Position numbers and translations under genes: made by a program. Below the pieces are notes generated by a model, which had not been told where the DNA came from, did no database searches, and saw only the letters and a list, made by a program, of their open reading frames with translations. A stretch of DNA of 64,000 nt. It comes from a virus. Of this stretch, positions 27,017 through 36,286 are shown one piece after another (positions within the stretch are counted from its first letter, which is position 1; the number at the start of each line of letters is the position of its first letter). The stretch lies in the IMG/VR virus record IMGVR_UViG_3300032308_002246, positions 109,963 to 173,962 of that record; one strand, given 5' to 3'.

Positions 27017-29772
27017 TGGCAGCAAACCAAATCCCTGCAGGTCTGACACCAATAACACCTGAAGAGGTGTTGATTGACCCAGTCCAAAAGCTACGCATCT
27101 CTCAGCCTCAGGCGCTGATTGACACCGACTTTGAATATGGTACCCAGATTTCAAAGTGGGAAAACCATATAAATGTTGGAGCTCGACCATTCGTTTTTGA
27201 CACAGCTTCGCCAATTTCGGGCATAACCGCAATTACAATGAGCACTTCTTCAAGAACTGTAACCGTGTCACTTCCAAGCACTGCAGGCATTGCTGTTGGA
27301 ACTCCAATTTCGGTAAGAGACACATACCTTGCTATTGCAAACGGCAACTACTTGGTTGAGTCTGTTACATCAAACACTTCGTTTACATACACAGGCAAAG
27401 CCGTGAACACTGGCTCAGTTACATCAATTCTTGATGCAAACAAGACGTTAATTTTTACTGGTTCACTTTATTCTGGTGCTCAAATCGGTGGAGCTCCAAC
27501 TGTTTCATACTCTGGAAACGCAGTTACCGTAACAACAACAATCCCCCACGGTTTGTCTCTTGGTAATGAAGTAGCCATCACGGGTATAACAACTTCGGGA
27601 ACAAACCCTCCAAACGGTTCAAACTTCGTTGCAAGAATTATCAGCGCAACTCAATTTGTTGTTTATGTTCCGGCAACACCAACAGGAACACTGACGGCAA
27701 CTTCTGCTGCTGTATATGTCGTTCCGTCTGGTCAGTTTTTGCACAGACCATTTGACGGCGGTGTTATCTTCACGAATAACGGCACTTCAAACTATGAATC
27801 AGCAATTCGTCAAACTCGTCGTTACTTCCGTTACCAGTCAGGTAAGGGTATCCAGATGTCATCTGGAACTCTGTTGAAGCCAGCTCTACAGGTTGACTCA
27901 TTGACTTATTCAGCCGGAACCGGTCTCGTAACTGTACAGACAAAAGAAAAGCACAACCTCTATCCAGGTTCCGTAATCGTTACTTTTGGCGCGACAGAAG
28001 CTGGGTACAACGGTACTTTCTCTGTTTACACAATCACTGGTTATAACACCTTTACATACACCCCTCAATCAACGCCATCAGCAGCAACCGCTTCTGGGCC
28101 ATACTACATAACCGTTACTGGATGGTATGGTAATGAAAACCGACTCGGATTGTTTGATGACCAAAACGGAGTGTTCTTTGAGTTTGACGGTCAGACACTT
28201 TACGCAGTTAAGCGCTCATCAACTTTCCAAATTTCTGGCAAAGTAACGGCCACACTTGGTTCTTGCACCATTACTCAAACAAATGCTGCATTCCCGACAA
28301 GATTTTCAAAACAACTTGTCATCGGAGACAGAATTGTTCTCCGTGGAGCGTCTTACAGAATTACAGACATAGCAAGCGACACCTCAATGACGATTAGTCC
28401 TGCGTATCGTGGAGCAACAACCGACTACGTAATCTGCTCAAGAACCGTAGACGAAAGATACGCACAATCAGAGTGGAACCTTGACAAGCTTGATGGAACC
28501 GGAGCATCTGGTTATAACGTCGACCTTTCCAAGATGCAAATGTTCTATATTGACTACTCTTGGTATGGAGCTGGCGCTATCCGCTGGGGTATGCGTGCAA
28601 CAAATGGCAAGGTAACTTACTGCCACAAGATTGCCAACAACAACACCAACTCTGAAGCGTACATGCGTTCGGGAAACCTTCCAGCAAGATACGAGACGGT
28701 TTCGAATCCTCCGTTTACATACATGGCAGCATCGCTTGCAAATAATGGTGTAACCATGACAGTAAACAGCACAGCTGGGTTTCCTAACTCTGGGACTCTT
28801 GCGTGTTTCAACCAGACACATGGTTACGAATACATCAACTACACAGGCAAAACAGCAACCACGTTCACTGGTTTGACAAGACAGCAAACAGGAAACGCTT
28901 CACTAGCTTTAACAATTGCAGCTGGGTCAAATGATGGAACCGTAGCTTCGACTTCTGGTCTCCAGGTTGGACAAAGAGTTAGCGCAACCGCTGTTCCAGA
29001 CGGAACATTTATCCAGGAAATCAATGGATTGAATGTCAAGTTGAGTGCTGCGGTGACCGGTGCTAACCCAACGGTGAACGTAATCCCAATGGGAACAAAC
29101 GCTGCAATCGCTTGGACCTACTCAGCAACAAACCCAATCGGTGTTGAACTTGCTTTCCCAACATATGCTCCATCCATTTCTCACTGGGGTACTTCAGCAA
29201 TCATGGACGGCCGTTACGACGATGATAAGTCGCTCGTGTTCACATACGGTTCGGCTTCGGCTGTTACTGTAGCTGCTGGCGCAACGAACGCTCTTCTTGC
29301 AATCAGAGTTGCTCCTTCAGCGGATAACGGTACTTCTGCAGCATTTGGCGAAAGAGAACTTATCAACAGAATGCAGTTGGTTCTACGAGCATTGGACGTA
29401 ACAACAACAACGGCTTCGGCAAACTTGTTGATTACTGCTGTGCTAAACGGTGTTCCTTCGGGAGCTAGAACATGGGCCAAGCCATACACTGTTACTTCGT
29501 CACTTGCTCAAGTAGCAGACTATGGTGGTACAACAACAACTGTTTCTGGTGGTGAAGTGACTGGTGGTTTCTTTGTAGGCACTGGTGCAAACTCTATTGA
29601 CCTTGCAGCAGTTAGAGACCTTGGTAACTCAATTCTTGGAGGCGGTGGAACGACGACGACGGCTGGCATCTATCCAGACGGTCCAGACGTCATTCACGTT
29701 CTCGTGCGTAACCTCGGTGCCGCATCGGTAACCGTGTTCGCTCGTCTCTCATGGACTGAAGCACAGGCTTAA
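27016..29772 (+). CDS. Large virion structural protein (YESAIRQTRRYFRYQSGKG family)
   Basis: 918 residues. A conserved block around 255-285 reads RPFDGGVIFTNNG then YESAIRQTRRYFRYQSGKG, well known in virion proteins of marine cyanophages and related environmental phages. Around it lie immunoglobulin-like repeats with VTVxTxxxHxL and YNGTFxVxxI patterns (also present in fibre 2). The protein probably sits at the baseplate periphery or along the fibres. No enzymatic motif was seen. Confidence 0.75.
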   Translation: MAANQIPAGLTPITPEEVLIDPVQKLRISQPQALIDTDFEYGTQISKWENHINVGARPFVFDTASPISGITAITMSTSSRTVTVSLPSTAGIAVGTPISVRDTYLAIANGNYLVESVTSNTSFTYTGKAVNTGSVTSILDANKTLIFTGSLYSGAQIGGAPTVSYSGNAVTVTTTIPHGLSLGNEVAITGITTSGTNPPNGSNFVARIISATQFVVYVPATPTGTLTATSAAVYVVPSGQFLHRPFDGGVIFTNNGTSNYESAIRQTRRYFRYQSGKGIQMSSGTLLKPALQVDSLTYSAGTGLVTVQTKEKHNLYPGSVIVTFGATEAGYNGTFSVYTITGYNTFTYTPQSTPSAATASGPYYITVTGWYGNENRLGLFDDQNGVFFEFDGQTLYAVKRSSTFQISGKVTATLGSCTITQTNAAFPTRFSKQLVIGDRIVLRGASYRITDIASDTSMTISPAYRGATTDYVICSRTVDERYAQSEWNLDKLDGTGASGYNVDLSKMQMFYIDYSWYGAGAIRWGMRATNGKVTYCHKIANNNTNSEAYMRSGNLPARYETVSNPPFTYMAASLANNGVTMTVNSTAGFPNSGTLACFNQTHGYEYINYTGKTATTFTGLTRQQTGNASLALTIAAGSNDGTVASTSGLQVGQRVSATAVPDGTFIQEINGLNVKLSAAVTGANPTVNVIPMGTNAAIAWTYSATNPIGVELAFPTYAPSISHWGTSAIMDGRYDDDKSLVFTYGSASAVTVAAGATNALLAIRVAPSADNGTSAAFGERELINRMQLVLRALDVTTTTASANLLITAVLNGVPSGARTWAKPYTVTSSLAQVADYGGTTTTVSGGEVTGGFFVGTGANSIDLAAVRDLGNSILGGGGTTTTAGIYPDGPDVIHVLVRNLGAASVTVFARLSWTEAQA

Positions 29773-29774
29773 TC

Positions 29775-30554
29775 ATGGCAGCGATTGACTTCCCAGCAGA
29801 TGCTCAATCCGGCGACCAGCACGTAAGCGCTGGCAAGACCTGGACATATAACGGTTCTGGTTGGGTGCTAGTAACTATCCCGACAGCAATGTTTACAGCA
29901 GACTCGGTAAGCGGCTCGTCTCTTGTTGATGGAACCGTTGGGTTGCAAAAAATATTTAACGAAGGAGCAGGTCAGATAATCGTTTTTAACGGTTCTGGAG
30001 TTGCAACTGCAGTTGACTCAACTGGCGATGTGGTGATAAACGCTTCCGGTGTTTCTGCTATTTCTGCAGGAGCAATTGTTAATGCTGACGTAAATGCTTC
30101 TGCGGCAATCGATAAAACAAAGATTGCTGGAACAGCGGTTGTTCTTACGGACTCGTCTGTAGTCACCTCGACAATGATTGCTGACTCAACAATCGTTGAT
30201 GGCGACATCAGTGCTACAGCAAATATTGCTCAGGGAAAAATCGCAGATATCTTGACAAACGCGCAAGCCGCAAGCTACACACTTGTACTCGCCGACAAGA
30301 ATAAGATTGTCGAAATGGGTGTTGGTTCCGCAAACGACTTGACCGTCCCCCCAAACTCATCAGTGGCCTTTCCAATCGGCAGCCAAATTCAGGTTCTCCA
30401 GACAGGGACTGGTAAGACAAGAATTTTGGCAGGCGCTGGTGTCACCGTGAACGCAACTCCAGGAGTGTTCATGAGGGCGCAGTGGTCAGCTGTTACGCTA
30501 CTAAAGAGAGCATCAGATACTTGGGTGGCAACGGGAGACCTTTCGGCTTCATAA
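29775..30554 (+). CDS. Short tail fibre protein
   Basis: 259 residues: a short N-terminal cap (FPADAQSGDQHVSAGKTWTY), a middle made of alternating phrases such as VNADVNASAAIDKTKI and VDGDISATANIAQGKI, and a tip domain with NDLTVPPNSSVAFPIGSQI and TGKTRILAGAGVTVNATPG. The same tip closes fibre 1 and appears twice in the minus-strand fibre at 46914-48107, a clear sign of domain exchange. Trimeric receptor-binding function is likely. Confidence 0.78.
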   Translation: MAAIDFPADAQSGDQHVSAGKTWTYNGSGWVLVTIPTAMFTADSVSGSSLVDGTVGLQKIFNEGAGQIIVFNGSGVATAVDSTGDVVINASGVSAISAGAIVNADVNASAAIDKTKIAGTAVVLTDSSVVTSTMIADSTIVDGDISATANIAQGKIADILTNAQAASYTLVLADKNKIVEMGVGSANDLTVPPNSSVAFPIGSQIQVLQTGTGKTRILAGAGVTVNATPGVFMRAQWSAVTLLKRASDTWVATGDLSAS

Positions 30555-30557
30555 CTT

Positions 30558-31592
30558 ATGGCAGTTTCAAGCAACAACCAAATCGATTCTGGAGGTAAAG
30601 CCCCTTCAGCGCCAACGATTGGTACCCCACTGCTTGCAACAGGAACTTCAGCAAGCGTAGTTTTCACCCCATCGACATATATTGGTAAAGGCACAGTAAC
30701 CTACAGAGCCGCTGCAGACTCCGGTCAAACTGCTACTGGTAATAGCAGCCCAATTGTTATCACTGGGTTGACGCAGGGTTCAACAAGAACATTTACTGTT
30801 ACGGCTGTTTCGTCAAACGGAGTTGAAACATCTTCCGAAGTAAGTGCCTCGCTGGTTATGGGAGTTGGTCCATCTGCACCAACAATCGGAACAGCAGTCA
30901 TAGTTCAGAACGTGGACAGAGCAATTGATGTTCCGTACACCGCAGGAGCAACTGGGACAAACCCAACAGTAACCTATACGGCAACATCAAGTCCTAGTGG
31001 ATTAACCGCTACCGGTGCAAGCCCAATACGCATAACTGGACTCACGGCAGGAACCGCATACACATTTACGGTTTCAGCTTCTACGGAATTTGGAACTGCA
31101 ACTTCCGCCGCTTCCAACTCGGTGACAGCTGGAAATAGACCTGGTGCTCCGACTATTGGTACCGCTACTGGCGGAAACGCTCAAGCGACTGTCACATACA
31201 CCGCAGGAGCTGCTGGGACGGGCGCTACGACATTTACGGCCATTTCATCTCCAGGGAACGTTCAGGCCTCTGGAGCGTCTCCTATCACCGTTACAGGCCT
31301 CACCAACGGCCAAGCATACACTTTCACTGTAAGAGCAACCAACTCCTATGGATTTCAGACCTCTGGGTCTTCAAACTCCGTAACACCAGTTGCCCCTCCG
31401 TACTTCCCACCGTTCTTTCCGCCGTTTTTCCCACCTTACTTTCCGCCGTTTTTCCCACCATTTTTCCCTCCGTATTTCCCACCATTCTTTCCTCCTTTCT
31501 TTCCTCCTTATTTCCCACCCTTCTTCCCGCCTTTCTTTCCACCATTCTTTCCGCCATTCTTCCCGCCGTACTTCCCTCCGAGGTTCAAGTAG
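30558..31592 (+). CDS. Triple fibronectin-III adhesin ending in a PPYF/PPFF repeat tail
   Basis: 344 residues. Three fibronectin type III-like domains lie at about 15-100, 105-190 and 195-278, each ending in an xITGLTxGxxxTFTVxA strand. From residue 280 the protein is only sixteen Pro-Pro-aromatic-Phe tetrapeptides (PPYF or PPFF), closing with PPRFK. No phage family with this tail is known to me. The tail would form a stiff polyproline-like rod with an aromatic face. Directly downstream starts the peroxidase/oxygenase cluster, so the prolines are plausible substrates of the P4H-like enzymes; this is inference. Confidence 0.75.
   Translation: MAVSSNNQIDSGGKAPSAPTIGTPLLATGTSASVVFTPSTYIGKGTVTYRAAADSGQTATGNSSPIVITGLTQGSTRTFTVTAVSSNGVETSSEVSASLVMGVGPSAPTIGTAVIVQNVDRAIDVPYTAGATGTNPTVTYTATSSPSGLTATGASPIRITGLTAGTAYTFTVSASTEFGTATSAASNSVTAGNRPGAPTIGTATGGNAQATVTYTAGAAGTGATTFTAISSPGNVQASGASPITVTGLTNGQAYTFTVRATNSYGFQTSGSSNSVTPVAPPYFPPFFPPFFPPYFPPFFPPFFPPYFPPFFPPFFPPYFPPFFPPFFPPFFPPFFPPYFPPRFK
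31395..31586 (+). repeat. Sixteen-unit 12-bp coding repeat (PP-Y/F-F)
   Basis: Sixteen tandem 12-base units encode PP[Y/F]F (the last is PPRF). Tyr units occur at positions 1, 4, 7, 10 and 15, giving a 36-base higher-order period (PPYF-PPFF-PPFF) over the first ten units. Codons vary (CCT, CCG, CCA; TTC, TTT), so the array is not a fresh slippage product. Confidence 0.9.
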
Positions 31593-31595
31593 AAA

Positions 31596-32174
31596 ATGAA
31601 ATCAATTTATGACATTGACTTGAAGTCATGGGATGGCGAACGAGATGTCCTCAAAGACTGTGAAGGTAAAGTCACACTAATAATCAATACAACTGGTCAT
31701 TGTGGAAATGCGCCACAGTTTGGGATTATTGAGGGTCTTTACCAAAAGTACAAAGACCTTGGATTCAATGTTGTCGCTGTTCCTACAAATGACTTTTGCG
31801 GCAATGGAGTCACTTACGGAGAATACGCAGACGGCGTAAAAGATGCAAAGCACGCTCGAGATTATGGTGTCAATGAATGGAACGCTTCGTTTGATTTTTC
31901 GGAGCTAGTTGTATCTTGGCATGAAAAGCTAGAGGAAAAGCAAAATACCCCCCATGAGCTTTACCAAAATCTTATGACCAATGAGGAAAAAAGACTAAAG
32001 CAAGACATGACTGGGAACTTTGAAAAGTTTTTAATCAACAAAAAAGGAGAAAGAGTAGCAAGACTCACCAACGGTGTACTACTTGAATATGCGTACAATG
32101 ACGGTTATTGCGAGTCTCCAGAAGTTGAGCTTGAAAAACTATCTAAAATGATTGAAGACGAGTTGGCAAAATGA
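31596..32174 (+). CDS. Glutathione-peroxidase-like protein 1
   Basis: 192 residues with a thioredoxin fold of the GPx type. GKVTLIINTTGHCGNAPQFG (25-44) aligns with the GPx active-site block, giving peroxidatic Cys36. FNVVAVPTNDFCGN aligns with the NQF block, where Gln is replaced by Asp and an extra Cys68 could act as resolving Cys. NFEKFLINKKGERVAR matches the GPx C-terminal strand. It may reduce peroxides, or protect or regulate the Fe(II) enzymes encoded next to it. ATGA couples it to copy 2. Confidence 0.78.
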   Translation: MKSIYDIDLKSWDGERDVLKDCEGKVTLIINTTGHCGNAPQFGIIEGLYQKYKDLGFNVVAVPTNDFCGNGVTYGEYADGVKDAKHARDYGVNEWNASFDFSELVVSWHEKLEEKQNTPHELYQNLMTNEEKRLKQDMTGNFEKFLINKKGERVARLTNGVLLEYAYNDGYCESPEVELEKLSKMIEDELAK

Positions 32175-33064
32175 CGACAATTGACACATATCTAAAAGGT
32201 GACTACAAAAAAGCTTACGAAGTTATTCACCCCATTTCCCTTTATGACATCCCTATTGCTTCTGCGGATGGAAAAGTAACAGATTTATTTGCTGACAGAA
32301 AAGGCAAAGTAACGCTTATATTCAACTGTGCTGCTGGTTGCGGAAATATCCCACAGCACGGAGTTATTGAGCAGCTGAACCAGCGCTATGCAAATGAAAA
32401 AGACTTTGACATCATTGCAGTAGTTGTTGATGACTTTCAGTGCCACGGATACAAAGAATTCCAAGATGGGATTGCCTCGTACTGTCAAACAGTTGGCCTT
32501 GACATGTCGGTTGGTGAATTTGCCAAAAAGTATGCTGAGGAAAATTTTGGCACCACTTTTGAGTTCTCAGAACTCACAAATGCCAGATTTGACAAAGTTA
32601 CATATGAATCAGATTTTGCGCCAAATACGAGCATAAACCAAACACAAAATTCTCTTTGGTACTACCTAACCGAGGGCTATAAGGCAACAGTTAACAAACT
32701 TGGCATACCCTACACAGGAGAAGTTGTTCCTTGGTCAAACGGACAAGAGGAGTACCTAGGTGGAGATGCTACAAAAGCATTCCCAATAACAGGAAATTTT
32801 ACAAAATTTTTGATTGATAGAACCGGAACTAAAACAAAGCGATACTCCAACGGCTTTCTTCTTGGAGAGCGAGATGTTGATGGCGAAATTTATCCTTGGC
32901 TAAACGAAAAGCTTTTAGATGATGGCAAAAAAGACTGGAAACCGTTTACAGGCAAAAAAGAAAACGGTGAGCCATGGGTCGAACCAAGCGCCAAAGGACA
33001 AGGCGTTGAATTATCGCTTGATTTGATTAGCCGTGACATTGAAGATTACCTAGCTCAACAGTAA
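32171..33064 (+). CDS. Glutathione-peroxidase-like protein 2, extended
   Basis: 297 residues, longer than normal GPx (about 160-200). RKGKVTLIFNCAAGCGNIPQ places a Cys57 at the peroxidatic position. NFTKFLIDRTGTKTKRYSNG is the later conserved strand. A large insertion (about 95-205) lies between these blocks and has no recognised motif. It overlaps the preceding gene by four bases (ATGA). Peroxidase activity is likely but the insertion may change substrate or partner. Confidence 0.72.
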   Translation: MTTIDTYLKGDYKKAYEVIHPISLYDIPIASADGKVTDLFADRKGKVTLIFNCAAGCGNIPQHGVIEQLNQRYANEKDFDIIAVVVDDFQCHGYKEFQDGIASYCQTVGLDMSVGEFAKKYAEENFGTTFEFSELTNARFDKVTYESDFAPNTSINQTQNSLWYYLTEGYKATVNKLGIPYTGEVVPWSNGQEEYLGGDATKAFPITGNFTKFLIDRTGTKTKRYSNGFLLGERDVDGEIYPWLNEKLLDDGKKDWKPFTGKKENGEPWVEPSAKGQGVELSLDLISRDIEDYLAQQ

Positions 33065-33088
33065 TTAAAAACAATGTAGTCTGAGTAC

Positions 33089-33706
33089 ATGGAATCACCA
33101 TGGAAAATACAGCCTGGATTTTTTGGAACTGGTCCTGAAAACATTCATGTAATTAAGGATTTCATTGATAAAAAAGATGTTGAAACCATATCCTCATTTG
33201 CAAAAACCATAAATGAGTGGTCAAACGGCTCAGACGAAGACATCTTTGATGAAAACGGTGTATGCACTTATAGCGCTGCATACTGGAATGACAGGCAGTG
33301 TACTTGGGAAATTCTGCAAAGAATAAATAAAGATGTCTATGATTTGATTGATTTCTATTTAGACAAAATGGCTGTTACTGCAGGCGAAATTTTTGGATGC
33401 AAACTACAGAAACGACCCCCCTGCATTGTTAGATGGTTCAAGGGTATTGAACAACGTCCTCATGCTGACAAGCAAATGAACGATGGGTCCCCAAATCCTT
33501 TCCCCACATACGATATAAACTCGCTTTTCTACTGGAATAATGACTTTGAAGGTGGCGAGCTTTATTACCCACAGCACGATGTTGTCGTGAAGCCAGAGCC
33601 TGGGCTAGCCGTAATCCACCCCGGAGACATAAACTATCTACACGGTGTCAAGCTCGTTACGAGCGGGGAGCGATACACCTCTCCGGCATTCTTTACAGTG
33701 GAGTGA
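33089..33706 (+). CDS. 2OG/Fe(II) oxygenase 2
   Basis: 205 residues. Predicted ligands are His125-x-Asp127 (RPHADKQ) and His185 (YLHGVKLV), with Arg195 at His+10 for 2-oxoglutarate. The strand WNNDFEGGELYYP is the P4H-type core. An N-terminal helical cap covers about residues 15-100. It opens the run of oxygenase genes and is followed two bases later by another. The substrate is unknown. Confidence 0.87.
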   Translation: MESPWKIQPGFFGTGPENIHVIKDFIDKKDVETISSFAKTINEWSNGSDEDIFDENGVCTYSAAYWNDRQCTWEILQRINKDVYDLIDFYLDKMAVTAGEIFGCKLQKRPPCIVRWFKGIEQRPHADKQMNDGSPNPFPTYDINSLFYWNNDFEGGELYYPQHDVVVKPEPGLAVIHPGDINYLHGVKLVTSGERYTSPAFFTVE

Positions 33707-33707
33707 C

Positions 33708-34370
33708 ATGGGACAAGAACCGCGTTTTATAAATACTCCAAGAATTGGATTGTTTGTTGATTACTTGCCAAAAGAAGAATGGGAAGTAGTAAAAGAATAC
33801 TGCGAAAACAATGAGGCAAAATTTGAGTTCGTTGGGCACAATCCTGAAATTGGATGGAAAAAGAAAACACACTCACGTCACCCAGAGATAACTTTTCAAA
33901 CATCTTTTCTCCCAACCAAAGAGGAAATTGACTCCGGTGGTTACATGACCAATGGCGATAACTACAAGATTTCCATGCATGAACCAGCAGACGAGCAGGT
34001 TAAAAAAATATTGCTATGGATGTTGATAAATGTTAGAGACACAATAAAAACAACCTACGGCAATAAAACATACTTTGAAAGCGGCCCATGGTTGTCAATG
34101 GCCAAAGAAGGCGACAACATGGGGTTGCACTGCGATGGCGTGTTTCTGGACAAAGTTGGAGCTGTTACTGATTTTTCATGCGTTTACTATGTGAACGACG
34201 AATATGAAGGCGGAGAAATTTACATGCCAATTCTTGGCGTAGCTATTAAACCTAAAGCCAATTCTCTTCTAATTTGGTCTCACACTTGGCATGAAGACAT
34301 GGCTCACGGAGTTAGGCCAATCATTTCTGGAACTCGTTATATGTCGCAAGGGTTCTTTACCACTGTATAG
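33708..34370 (+). CDS. 2OG/Fe(II) oxygenase 3
   Basis: 220 residues. ATG 33708 with GGAG just upstream is preferred; earlier in-frame starts lie inside the preceding gene. The ligands are His141-x-Asp143 (GLHCDGV) and His200 (MAHGVRPI), with Arg210 for 2OG. The core strand is VNDEYEGGEIYMP. The N-terminal 130 residues differ from those of its neighbours, suggesting another substrate. It is part of a co-directional set with spacing of 1-10 bases. Confidence 0.87.
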   Translation: MGQEPRFINTPRIGLFVDYLPKEEWEVVKEYCENNEAKFEFVGHNPEIGWKKKTHSRHPEITFQTSFLPTKEEIDSGGYMTNGDNYKISMHEPADEQVKKILLWMLINVRDTIKTTYGNKTYFESGPWLSMAKEGDNMGLHCDGVFLDKVGAVTDFSCVYYVNDEYEGGEIYMPILGVAIKPKANSLLIWSHTWHEDMAHGVRPIISGTRYMSQGFFTTV

Positions 34371-34379
34371 ACTGTTGGC

Positions 34380-35045
34380 ATGAAAACAGAAATACTTAGT
34401 GACCCGCGCCTTGGGGTTCTTGTATACAAGAATGCACTGCCTAAAGAACTGGACATCATAAATAGGCTTGAGTCAACTATCGGAGACAGCACGACGATGC
34501 CTTTCATGTGGTGCGAGGCTCTTGTTGGTTATTCACAAAAGATGCCAGAGTATCGAGACTGTGTTGACTGCAAAATTGGACAGGTCCACATGGACCATCT
34601 GCACCATTACCCACAGTTCGCAGAGCTAAAGAACATTTACAACGACACGGCGAATGCAATCCGCGCATGCATGAATGATTATCAAAGCCGCTACAACATA
34701 AATATGGAGTATATGGAGGCAATTAACTTCGTTCGATACGGAGCGAATCAGCACTTCCAGGTCCACACTGACCACGGGTTTTCTTATACTTGCACAGTTT
34801 CTTCTGTCGTCTACTTCAATGACGACTATGAAGGCGGTGAGCTCTGGTTCCCTTACCTAGATTTGACATTCAAACCAGAAACTGGGGACATAGTGATGTT
34901 CCCGTCAACATTTATTTATGCACATGCTGCAAAACCAGTTACCAGCGGCGTTAAGTACTCTGGAGTAACGATGTTTGATTACAACGACAGGAATCACGAC
35001 ATCAAGGGAAGCTACGACGGAGTAAAGGCTCCAGCTGCTCAGTAG
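34380..35045 (+). CDS. 2OG/Fe(II) oxygenase 4, Lys-type
   Basis: 221 residues. The ligands are His129-x-Asp131 (QVHTDHG) and His182 (YAHAAKPV). The 2OG anchor is Lys192, as in collagen prolyl-4-hydroxylase and in oxygenase 1, not Arg as in most neighbours. The core is FNDDYEGGELWFP. Residues 45-77 contain a Cys/His-rich stretch (CVDCKIGQVHMDHLHH) that could bind a second metal. TAG overlaps the next GTG by one base. Confidence 0.87.
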   Translation: MKTEILSDPRLGVLVYKNALPKELDIINRLESTIGDSTTMPFMWCEALVGYSQKMPEYRDCVDCKIGQVHMDHLHHYPQFAELKNIYNDTANAIRACMNDYQSRYNINMEYMEAINFVRYGANQHFQVHTDHGFSYTCTVSSVVYFNDDYEGGELWFPYLDLTFKPETGDIVMFPSTFIYAHAAKPVTSGVKYSGVTMFDYNDRNHDIKGSYDGVKAPAAQ

Positions 35046-35593
35046 TGGCTGTTGTAGGCATCTACTCTCCGGGGGCTATGGGTTCTACCCTTGCTTATTC
35101 CTGTTCTGTAAATGGCCACAAAACAATATGGGCATCAGAGGGTCGTTCTGAAAAAACATTAATCCGTGCAAAAAAATTTGGCATAGAAGATGTCGTTTCA
35201 CTTGAAAACCTTTTGGGAAAAAGCGATTTTATATTCTCGATTGCCAGCAACTTTGACGCATTTGAATTTGCTCGTGTTATTGCATCAATGAGTTTCAAAG
35301 GAATCTATGTTGACTTCAATACCATGTATACAGATACCGACGGAACCGAACTTGAGAACATACTCACCCCAAATAAAATAAAGTACGTTGAAGGCGCACT
35401 TCGTGGCTGGCCAGTAAAAGAACCAGGAGAAGAAATAACCAGCGAGAAAACAATGTATCTATCTGGTCTACATGCGAATACAGTAAAAGAACTATTTGGA
35501 AATTTTTGGAGAATAAGAACCATGCCCAAATCAGCAAAATTGTTAAACCGAGTACTTGCAGAGGAGTTGGCGATTATCTATGGTCAAGGTTAA
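35045..35593 (+). CDS. Truncated NAD(P)-binding dehydrogenase (6PGDH/HIBDH-like Rossmann domain)
   Basis: 182 residues. VGIYSPGAMGSTLAYSCSVN gives a GxxxPGxMG dinucleotide loop like that of 6-phosphogluconate/3-hydroxyisobutyrate dehydrogenases. Asp-rich strands follow (KSDFIFSIAS, GIYVDFNTMY). Family enzymes are about 290-300 residues with a C-terminal helical catalytic/dimerisation domain. Here only the Rossmann half and a short tail remain. It may work with a partner or serve as a cofactor-binding protein. The GTG start overlaps the previous stop. Confidence 0.72.
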   Translation: MAVVGIYSPGAMGSTLAYSCSVNGHKTIWASEGRSEKTLIRAKKFGIEDVVSLENLLGKSDFIFSIASNFDAFEFARVIASMSFKGIYVDFNTMYTDTDGTELENILTPNKIKYVEGALRGWPVKEPGEEITSEKTMYLSGLHANTVKELFGNFWRIRTMPKSAKLLNRVLAEELAIIYGQG

Positions 35594-36284
35594 TCTAAAG
35601 AGAACATACGATAATCCACCAGAAATAAGACAGTCACGAATAAACCGTGACTGGATGGATGAAACATATAAAAAGCACGCATACCAGTGCTTGCCAATGA
35701 CTTTTGCAAATGTATACGGATGGGAGCTAGTGCTCCCGCAGACAGTTATTGCTCAATGGGACGGCGGCAACACTGTTCCTACGATTCTTGAGGGCGAATC
35801 ATACGGTGGCAGACAGTTGGCCTACGGCGGAATAATAGGCATGGTTTCATTCTCTACAGGGTGGATTTTTGGGACAGACACTGGATACGAAACATTTATT
35901 GGTGGCTCACCCAACTATGTTAGAGAAGATGCACAGGCACTATCCGCAATCATTCCGAGTAGCTGGTGGCCAGATGAGTTCCAAATGAACTGGAAGATAA
36001 ACAAAGTAGGAGAACCAGTTGTTTTTGAAGCCGGTATGCCTTTTATGTTTTTTTCAATATTTGAAAGCAATGTATTAGAAAATGTAGATTTCACTGTTGA
36101 TAACCTTTGGGATGATAAAGAGCTAATGGATTCTCGACAAAAATACGGTGACTTGAAAATGAAGAACAATCAAGAGCAGCCATGGACCTGGACAAAAGGC
36201 ATAAAAACAGGACTTGATGCTGACGGCAACAAGATTGGTCCAACATTTACAGGGATGCCAAAACTGCAAATTCCAGGACAATAA
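35580..36284 (+). CDS. DUF6065-like protein
   Basis: 234 residues. ATG 35580 overlaps the end of the dehydrogenase gene by 14 bases. It contains HAYQCLPMTFANVYGWELVL, FSTGWIFGTDTGYETFIGG and GEPVVFEAGMPFMFFSIFES. These match my memory of the DUF6065 family, found in biosynthetic clusters and phages beside 2OG oxygenases; function unknown. No signal or membrane segment is seen. It sits between a dehydrogenase and an oxygenase, suggesting a shared modification task. Confidence 0.68.
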   Translation: MVKVNLKRTYDNPPEIRQSRINRDWMDETYKKHAYQCLPMTFANVYGWELVLPQTVIAQWDGGNTVPTILEGESYGGRQLAYGGIIGMVSFSTGWIFGTDTGYETFIGGSPNYVREDAQALSAIIPSSWWPDEFQMNWKINKVGEPVVFEAGMPFMFFSIFESNVLENVDFTVDNLWDDKELMDSRQKYGDLKMKNNQEQPWTWTKGIKTGLDADGNKIGPTFTGMPKLQIPGQ

Positions 36285-36286
36285 CA

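Noticed and set aside
30558-31592. Collagen-like protein
   Set aside because: There are no Gly-x-y triplets; the repeat is a tetrapeptide with two prolines and two aromatic residues.
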